NCBI GenBank assembly: GCA_028290345.1
Contig: JAQGKB010000314.1
Span: forward strand, 1-11,217
Length of the DNA stretch: 11,217 nucleotides
From: Hyphomicrobiales bacterium
Lineage (GTDB): Bacteria; Pseudomonadota; Alphaproteobacteria; Rhizobiales; Devosiaceae
Direction of reading: 5' to 3'
The first letter of the stretch is position 1; the number at the start of each line of letters is the position of its first letter. Under the pieces are notes generated by a model. That model saw only the letters and a program-made list of their open reading frames with translations, was not told the origin of the DNA and did not search any database. This document shows, piece by piece, positions 7,192 through 11,217 of the stretch. Made by a program: the position numbers and the translations under genes.

Positions 7192-7266
7192 ATGAACGGA
7201 ATCATTTATCTCGTCGGACTTGTCGTCGTCATCCTGGCGATCCTGTCTTTCTTTGGCCTGCGCTAG
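7192..7266 (+). CDS. 24-aa single-span membrane microprotein
   Basis: A very short frame encoding MNGIIYLVGLVVVILAILSF plus FGLR: nearly all hydrophobic, with a basic last residue, long enough for one membrane span. CGAGGG (7178-7183) lies 8 bases before the ATG. It stands between a repeat region and a membrane-protein gene 72 bp downstream. Similar tiny proteins occur in Hyphomicrobiales as I remember them, without known function. Supporting points are the ribosome site, the clean hydrophobic coding sense and a second such gene at 8427. It could be a lone transmembrane peptide that modifies a larger membrane protein, possibly the one encoded next; that is inference. Confidence 0.65.
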   Translation: MNGIIYLVGLVVVILAILSFFGLR

Positions 7267-7338
7267 GAAAGCCGGGATTTAGTCGACCCACGCGGCAGCG
7301 TCGGTGCTGCTGCAGCGATGCGTTCAAGGAGATAAAAA

Positions 7339-8310
7339 ATGACAATGCCATCGGCCACTGAAGTCATCGTCGCTCCCGGCGAAGATGAATACCACTCCTA
7401 TGTCGACTGGGCCGCCATCATCGGGGGCATTATCCTGGCTTCCGCCATTTCGCTGATCATGATCACGTTCGGCTCGGCCATTGGCCTGTCGATGACCAAC
7501 TTCCGTTCCGGCCAGGGCGCGTCCCCGGTGTGGATCGCCATCGCCGCCGCCAGTTGGCTGCTGTGGGTGCAGGTTTCCAGTTTCATGGCGGGCGCTTACC
7601 TCACGGGTCGCCTGCGCCGGCGCTTCGACGATGCCACCGAGCACGAAGTCGATGTCCGCGACGGCGCTCACGGCCTGCTGGTCTGGGCCGGCGGCACCCT
7701 GCTGGGCGCCATCATCATCGTCAGTGGTCTAGGTGCCGCGGCGCAGACGGCGGGGCAAGTGGCTTCAACCGTAACCAACGCGGCTGCCAATGTCGCTGGC
7801 GGAGCGGCCGCCGGGGCCGCAGCCAACCCGCTCGACCCGACCGCATATTTCGTTGATGCGCTGTTCCGTCCCGCGGCGCCTGCGCCAGCCGCCGCCGGGG
7901 CTGCTCCGGCCGCAACGCCAACGCCGCCCGCTGCGGTACCGGCCGCCTCCAACCCCGCCGCCTCGGCGGAAGCCAAGGCTGAAGCGGCGCGCATCTTTGC
8001 CCAGGCCGCTGCGAGCGGGCAGATTTCGGACCCGGACAAGGCCTATCTCGCCACTGTGGTGGCGCAGAATACCGGCCTCAGCCCGGCCGATGCCCAGGCG
8101 CGCGTCGACGCCGTCCTGAAGCAGATCAACGACGCCAAGCAGAAAGCCGCCGATGCCGCCGAGCAGGCCCGCAAGATGACGGTGCTGGGTGCCTTCCTCA
8201 CCGCCGCCTCGCTGCTGATCAGCGCCGCCGCGGCGTTCTGGGCGGCCCAGATGGGCGGCAATCACCGCGACAAGGGTACGGTCTTCCACCAGGCCTTCCG
8301 GCGCTACTAG
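7339..8310 (+). CDS. PhnA-like four-span membrane protein with Ala/Pro-rich loop
   Basis: A 323-aa inner-membrane protein of unknown function. It resembles the rhizobial proteins annotated 'PhnA-like' (a name of doubtful meaning, unrelated to phosphonate use). Hydrophobic spans lie at about 25-50, 62-88, 112-134 and 282-303. Between spans 3 and 4 is a ~145-residue hydrophilic insert: an Ala/Gly stretch (141-162), a low-complexity Ala/Pro linker (178-212) and a charged helical part (211-280, with ISDPDKAYLATVVAQNTGLS) rich in Ala, Lys, Asp and Gln. The C-terminus (WAAQMGGNHRDKG) matches the family's usual ending as I recall it. The ATG at 7339 has an excellent AAGGAGAT (7326-7333). The stop TAG is the first three bases of an interspersed repeat. 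Two single-span microproteins flank it. The membrane assignment is sure; the family name is from memory. Confidence 0.85.
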   Translation: MTMPSATEVIVAPGEDEYHSYVDWAAIIGGIILASAISLIMITFGSAIGLSMTNFRSGQGASPVWIAIAAASWLLWVQVSSFMAGAYLTGRLRRRFDDATEHEVDVRDGAHGLLVWAGGTLLGAIIIVSGLGAAAQTAGQVASTVTNAAANVAGGAAAGAAANPLDPTAYFVDALFRPAAPAPAAAGAAPAATPTPPAAVPAASNPAASAEAKAEAARIFAQAAASGQISDPDKAYLATVVAQNTGLSPADAQARVDAVLKQINDAKQKAADAAEQARKMTVLGAFLTAASLLISAAAAFWAAQMGGNHRDKGTVFHQAFRRY

Positions 8311-8410
8311 AGCAAGATCCATTCCGATGAAATCGGAATGGCGCTCTACGTCTTTGTGATGTCGCGCGATCGAACCGGAAAAGTCTGCAACTTTTCCTGA
8401 TCACGCTCTA
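8308..8410. repeat. Interspersed palindromic repeat with TAGAGC/GCTCTA ends
   Basis: This element starts with TAGAGC (8308-8313) and has GCTCTA at its midpoint (8343-8348) and its end (8405-8410). The left half is a perfect hairpin CCATTCCGAT-GAA-ATCGGAATGG (8319-8341). The right half contains GGAAAAGT-CTGCA-ACTTTTCC (8377-8397). The layout and ends match a repeat family that I recognise as widespread in Hyphomicrobiales genomes. Its first three bases are the stop codon of the upstream membrane-protein gene. Confidence 0.8.
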
Positions 8411-8426
8411 ACGAGAGGAGAAAGCC

Positions 8427-8507
8427 ATGTTTCGAGCACTGGGTCTTTGGCTGCTGGGCGTCCCCATCTGGCTGATCATCATCATCCTGCTCTTCGTTCA
8501 CCGCTGA
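8427..8507 (+). CDS. 26-aa single-span membrane microprotein
   Basis: A short frame of MFRALGLWLLGVPIWLIIII plus LLFVHR: an amphipathic, Trp-containing start and a strongly hydrophobic run with a basic end, fitting one membrane span. The ribosome site AGGAG (8416-8420) is 6 bases before the ATG and just beyond the interspersed repeat. A GC hairpin follows 22 bp after the stop. It lies downstream of the PhnA-like gene, mirroring the microprotein upstream of it. Function is unknown; the strong ribosome site and hydrophobic coding sense support it as a real gene. Confidence 0.65.
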   Translation: MFRALGLWLLGVPIWLIIIILLFVHR

Positions 8508-8529
8508 AGCGGGAGCGAGACGAGACAAG

Positions 8530-8553
8530 GAGGCGGAGCATCTCCGCCTCTTC
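8530..8553. terminator. Hairpin between convergent genes, probable bidirectional terminator
   Basis: A perfect 9-bp stem GAGGCGGAG (8530-8538) / CTCCGCCTC (8542-8550) with a 3-nt CAT loop lies between the plus-strand microprotein and the end of the minus-strand acetyltransferase gene (stop at 8556-8558). The T-run is weak on both strands (TTCT on plus), so termination efficiency is uncertain. Confidence 0.7.
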
Positions 8554-8555
8554 TG

Positions 8556-9041
8556 CTATTCGGATTTGGCTTTTGGCCGCAGCATGCCGCCATAAATTCC
8601 GGGCGTGGAGCCCGGGATTTCGAACACCTCCAGCCGCCTGCGATAGAATTCGATCGGCCCGACGCCGCCAATCACCGCATAAGAATAACCGGCTTCCCGC
8701 ATGCCCTTGAGCGTCGCGATCAGCAGCGCCTCGCCGATGCCTTGTCCTCGCATTGCCTCATCGACGCCGGTGGGCCCGAAAAAGCCCTTTGCTGTCGCGT
8801 CGTGGCAGGCAAAGCCGAGCATCTCGCCGTTCCTGACCGCAATCCAGATCGTCACCGGCAGGTGCCCAAATGCCACCGCACCCTCCGAGCGCCAACCGGC
8901 GCTGAAATGGCCGGCGACCCAGTCGAGCACGATCTGCCGCTCCGGCGCCAGGGCACGCCGCACCACGACGCCCGCCGCCCTCACCTTGGCCTCAGCCTCG
9001 AATTCCGGCAGGTCGTAGAGGCGCACCAGCAGGTCGGTCAT
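8556..9041 (-). CDS. GNAT-family N-acetyltransferase
   Basis: A 161-aa GCN5-related acetyltransferase that would move an acetyl group from acetyl-CoA to an amine; cytoplasmic. The acetyl-CoA pyrophosphate loop is R-G-Q-G-I-G at 98-103, preceded by strands at about 62-83 (VTIWIAVRNGEMLGFACH) and followed by the ALLIATLKGMREAGY helix. The C-terminal part has a Tyr (133) in PIEFYRRRLEVFEI, where many GNATs carry the general acid. The ATG at 9041 lies 7 bp after the stop of the PLP-enzyme gene, and the TGA of that gene is embedded in the GAGG ribosome site, so the two are likely translated together. The acceptor substrate is unknown; an amino acid or small amine from the PLP enzyme's pathway is possible but not shown. 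Confidence 0.9.
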   Translation of the reverse strand: MTDLLVRLYDLPEFEAEAKVRAAGVVVRRALAPERQIVLDWVAGHFSAGWRSEGAVAFGHLPVTIWIAVRNGEMLGFACHDATAKGFFGPTGVDEAMRGQGIGEALLIATLKGMREAGYSYAVIGGVGPIEFYRRRLEVFEIPGSTPGIYGGMLRPKAKSE

Positions 9042-9048
9042 GCGGGCC

Positions 9049-10113
9049 TCAATCCACCCGGCCGCGCGCGGCGACGGGCAGGGTTTCAGTGACAGTGTTG
9101 CCCGAAATCAGGTGCACGGCATCGAAGAGGTTGGAAACCACGCAGGCATGGTTGGGAATGATCCGGACCAGATCACCGATACGCGGCGTGTTCGAGGCCT
9201 GCGCCAGTTCGATCACCCCATGCTCCTCCGACAGGTTTTTGACGATGACCCCATCCGAGCCCATCACCAGTCCATAACCCTCCTGTCCGAGCAGGTCGCT
9301 GGTCAGTGCCTTCGAACCGGCATCGATGACGATGCGCGTCGCGGTGGGGCGACTGACGACGGTGGCGAGCACGGTCAGCGCGCAATCGTCCCAGCTCGCA
9401 ACGCCGCGCGCCACCTGCGAGCGGTCGAAATAAATATAAGTCCCGGGCCGGTATTCGGTGACGACACGGTTTTCCGCATCGCGCCACATGTCGGGCGTGC
9501 CGCCGCTCGAAACCACCGGGCAGGCAATGCCGGCCTGCGCCAGCAGTTGCTTGGCCTCGGCCAGCCAGGCTTCCGCCTCGTCGCGCCGACCGGCGGCCGG
9601 GTAGGTCATCAGCCCGCCGAAGCGCAGGCCGGGGCTCATGCCGATCTGCCGCGCCAGCGCCAGCGCCTGCGCCGGGCTTTGCACCCCGCACCGTCCCATG
9701 CCGGTATCGCATTCGACCAAGACCGTCAGCGGCTTATCCGCCGCGGCAAAGGTCTGCGCGTAACCGGCGACGGTGTCCGGGCTGTCGGCCGTTACCGCCA
9801 GTGTCACCCGATCATTGAGCGCCTGCAGCCGCGCAAGCTTGTGCGCACCCATGATGTTGTAGGGCAGGAAGATATCCTCGAGCCCGGCATCGGCCATCAC
9901 CTCGGCCTCGCCGAGCTTTTGCACGGTGATGCCGATGGCGCCGAGCGCCAACTGGCGCTTGGCGAAGCGTGGCAGCTTATGCGTCTTGATGTGCGGCCGC
10001 AGCTTCAGCCCCTGTGCATCGGCATGCGCCTGGGCGCGCGCCAGGTTGGCCTCGACCCGATCGATATCGATCAGCACGCACGGGGTTTCGAGATCGCCAA
10101 AAGTCTTGCTCAC
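9049..10113 (-). CDS. Fold-type III PLP enzyme (D-threonine aldolase / D-serine dehydratase family)
   Basis: A 354-aa enzyme of the alanine-racemase-like barrel plus C-terminal DSD domain. The PLP lysine is Lys43 in LRPHIKTHK; the cofactor-phosphate region is VVSSGGTPDMW (200-210), followed by EYRPGTYIYFD (220-230). The C-terminal metal site reads SEEHG (His298) and PNHAC (His322, Cys324). Known members cleave D-threonine-type beta-hydroxy amino acids to glycine and an aldehyde, or dehydrate D-serine or D-threo-3-hydroxyaspartate. The His-x-Cys pair resembles the dehydratase branch, but this alone does not settle activity. The start is GTG at 10113 with GAGGAG 7 bases upstream, overlapping the GAF gene's stop by 4 bp (GTGA); the frame is open upstream but there only shadows the GAF gene. 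A sugar-type ABC ATPase gene lies upstream on the same strand. Confidence 0.92.
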   Translation of the reverse strand: MSKTFGDLETPCVLIDIDRVEANLARAQAHADAQGLKLRPHIKTHKLPRFAKRQLALGAIGITVQKLGEAEVMADAGLEDIFLPYNIMGAHKLARLQALNDRVTLAVTADSPDTVAGYAQTFAAADKPLTVLVECDTGMGRCGVQSPAQALALARQIGMSPGLRFGGLMTYPAAGRRDEAEAWLAEAKQLLAQAGIACPVVSSGGTPDMWRDAENRVVTEYRPGTYIYFDRSQVARGVASWDDCALTVLATVVSRPTATRIVIDAGSKALTSDLLGQEGYGLVMGSDGVIVKNLSEEHGVIELAQASNTPRIGDLVRIIPNHACVVSNLFDAVHLISGNTVTETLPVAARGRVD

Positions 10114-10610
10114 GCGGCGCTCCTCGCTGCCAGGTAGGCGGTCTTGCCCGGCAGCGACAGCAGTGCCGTCTGGGCGACGCGCACGGGGGTGTAATAGTGC
10201 TCGGCATCGAGCAGGTTGATGGTTCCCACCATCTCGCCGCCGATCTCGATCGGCAGGTTGACCACCGAACCGCAACCCAGCGACCAGATTCTTTCGTGAT
10301 CCGGAAACACCTTGGCGATATCGGCGATGGTGTTGGCGATAAACGGCTTGCGCTGCTTGTGCACCAGTTCGAACCACTCGTCGTAGTGGATCGGCTTGGT
10401 GCCCGAAACCGGATAGTCCACCGGATGGCTGGTAAAGACGCGCCCGGCAAGCCCGGCCTTCATGTCCACCGTCATCACCGTGTAGAGCTTGGCTCCGACC
10501 ACAGCATCCGTCAGCACCCGCAGGGCCCTCCACGGGGCCTCCGGGCCGGCATTGCGGCCGATGGCCTGATCGAATTCCGCCAGCGCCCCGGCGATGTTTG
10601 CGTCAGTCAT
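10110..10610 (-). CDS. Small single-GAF-domain protein
   Basis: A 166-aa protein made almost wholly of one GAF domain. The features are a leading helix (6-38), KLYTVMTVDM (41-50), a mid-domain helix and strand (79-100, VHKQRKPFIANTIADI), and the classic GAF ending GSVVNLPIEIGGEMVGTINL at about 114-132, followed by a helix. There is no output domain and one cysteine (113), which argues against the multi-cysteine free-Met-sulfoxide reductase branch. GAF domains bind small ligands such as cyclic nucleotides, amino acids or heme. Its stop overlaps the start of the PLP-enzyme gene, so it may be that enzyme's regulatory partner or a sensor of its substrate; this is inference. I chose the ATG at 10610 (GGGGGA 5 bases upstream); an in-frame ATG at 10646 would add 12 residues. 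Confidence 0.8.
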   Translation of the reverse strand: MTDANIAGALAEFDQAIGRNAGPEAPWRALRVLTDAVVGAKLYTVMTVDMKAGLAGRVFTSHPVDYPVSGTKPIHYDEWFELVHKQRKPFIANTIADIAKVFPDHERIWSLGCGSVVNLPIEIGGEMVGTINLLDAEHYYTPVRVAQTALLSLPGKTAYLAARSAA

Positions 10611-10740
10611 GCTATCCCCCAAGGTTTGCTTAACCCAGGTCGCCATCAGCGCAAAACTTTGCCGTTCCGTCAACGCGTCCGCGTGGACTCGGTGATGTGC
10701 ACGGACTTTGATGGAACTGCAAATCGGCTCGGGCTCCTCG

Positions 10741-10855
10741 CCCCCTCCCAAACCCTCCCCACAAAGGGGAAGGGTGCCGGGCGGAGTTTTTGTAGGCCAC
10801 CATGCCGACAAGACCGGAAGCACCCTCCCCCTTGTGGGGAGGGTCGGGGAGGGGG
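10741..10855. repeat. Large inverted repeat upstream of the GAF operon
   Basis: Arms of about 36 bp, 10741-10777 and 10820-10855, are near-complementary. The conserved core ACCCTCCCCACAA is followed by AGGGTGC in one arm and its complement in the other. They are separated by about 42 bp. The CCCTC/GAGGG style resembles the repeats at 1116 and 2727, but it is a different sequence type. It lies between the stop of the sugar ABC ATPase gene and the GAF gene, where it could act in transcript ending or mRNA stability. Confidence 0.75.
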
Positions 10856-10873
10856 TTGGGAGCCACCACGCCC

Positions 10874-11217
10874 TCAAACAAACGCCGCTTCCCCATCCAC
10901 CCCCGACTTAACCCCCGTGATCATCGAGACCACGTCGTTGCCGGTGGTCTTGTCGCGGTCGACCACGCCGGCGATCCGCCCGCGGCGGAACACCCAGATG
11001 CGGTCGACGAGGTCGAAGACCTGTCGCAGATTGTGGCTGACCAGGATCAGCGGAATGCCGCGCGTCTTCAGGCCGCGGATGATGTTCTCGACCTGCGTGG
11101 TCTCCTGCACGCCGAGCGCCGCCGTCGGCTCGTCCATGATGATGAGTTTTGAGGCAAAGGTCGCCGCCCGGCTGATCGCCACGCACTGCCGCTGCCCACC
11201 CGACATGTTGCGGATCT
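10874..11217 (-). CDS. Monosaccharide-type ABC transporter ATPase, C-terminal part
   Basis: The frame is open to the window edge, so the gene is cut at its 5' end; about 114 residues remain. The visible part begins with the signature (IRNMSGGQRQ), then Walker B LIIMDEPTAAL, the switch histidine in LVSHN, and a FDLVDRIWVFRRGRIAG segment. These match the CUT2 sugar importers, especially single-domain FrcA-like ATPases: the protein ends about 65 residues after the H-loop instead of entering a second ATPase half as in RbsA, but only the C-terminus is visible, so an RbsA-type second half cannot be excluded. The Walker A region and permease and binding-protein genes would lie beyond the window. The substrate, probably a sugar or polyol, is not determinable here. 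Confidence 0.9.
   Translation of the reverse strand, partial: IRNMSGGQRQCVAISRAATFASKLIIMDEPTAALGVQETTQVENIIRGLKTRGIPLILVSHNLRQVFDLVDRIWVFRRGRIAGVVDRDKTTGNDVVSMITGVKSGVDGEAAFV

Noticed and set aside
9040..10137. A 365-codon plus-strand frame opposite the PLP enzyme gene
   Set aside because: The minus strand encodes the PLP lysine and metal motifs. The plus frame has no domain or ribosome site.
10620..10690. Sigma-70 promoter for the GAF operon (TTGACG on the minus strand)
   Set aside because: No acceptable -10 box lies 16-18 bp downstream, so the hexamer alone is not enough.
10611..10877. Long N-terminal extension of the GAF protein
   Set aside because: The extra residues are Pro/Thr/Gly-rich translation of the inverted repeat, with no domain.

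Overview
The window looks like chromosomal DNA of a high-GC alphaproteobacterium, most likely order Hyphomicrobiales (Devosia or rhizobia-like relatives). This rests on high-GC codon use, on gene types common in that order (M20-type carbamoylase beside a dihydropyrimidinase, NMT1-type ABC importer, FrcA-like sugar ATPase, PhnA-like membrane protein), and on GC-rich palindromic repeats in nearly every larger gap. The genus cannot be fixed from the sequence alone.

Region 1 (1-6703, plus strand) is a catabolic and transport cluster. It holds the 3' end of an M20-family Zn-dependent N-carbamoyl amidohydrolase (beta-ureidopropionase / N-carbamoyl-L-amino-acid hydrolase type), a complete dihydropyrimidinase/hydantoinase (hydA), then an ABC importer: ATPase, permease 1, permease 2 and an NMT1/THI5-like periplasmic binding protein. 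The cluster closes with a strong intrinsic terminator. The two enzymes catalyse successive steps of reductive pyrimidine breakdown (dihydropyrimidine to N-carbamoyl-beta-amino acid to beta-amino acid + CO2 + NH3) or of hydantoin hydrolysis, so the importer probably brings in a pyrimidine, hydantoin or related ring compound. The ABC genes are tightly packed (3-bp gap, 4-bp GTGA overlap, 30-bp gap). The two larger gaps beside hydA each hold a palindromic repeat, and the second repeat appears to supply the Shine-Dalgarno of the ATPase gene.

Region 2 (6704-8553) starts with about 490 bp of non-coding DNA built of degenerate palindromic repeats. Then come a 24-aa single-span microprotein, a 323-aa four-span PhnA-like membrane protein with an Ala/Pro-rich loop, another interspersed repeat whose outer end contains that gene's stop codon, and a 26-aa single-span microprotein followed by a hairpin.

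Region 3 (8556-11217, minus strand) reads right to left: the 3' part of a monosaccharide-type ABC ATPase, a 263-bp gap with a large inverted repeat, then a compact set of GAF-domain protein, fold-type III PLP enzyme (D-threonine aldolase / D-serine dehydratase family; 4-bp GTGA overlap with the GAF gene) and GNAT acetyltransferase (7-bp gap). Their spacing suggests co-translation. Their shared substrate is unknown but probably a D-amino or hydroxyamino acid.

No tRNA, rRNA, CRISPR array, insertion sequence or phage gene was seen. No wholly new system is evident. The points most worth following are the GAF-PLP-GNAT unit, the permease with four extra membrane spans, the two microproteins around the PhnA-like protein, and repeats that supply translation signals.
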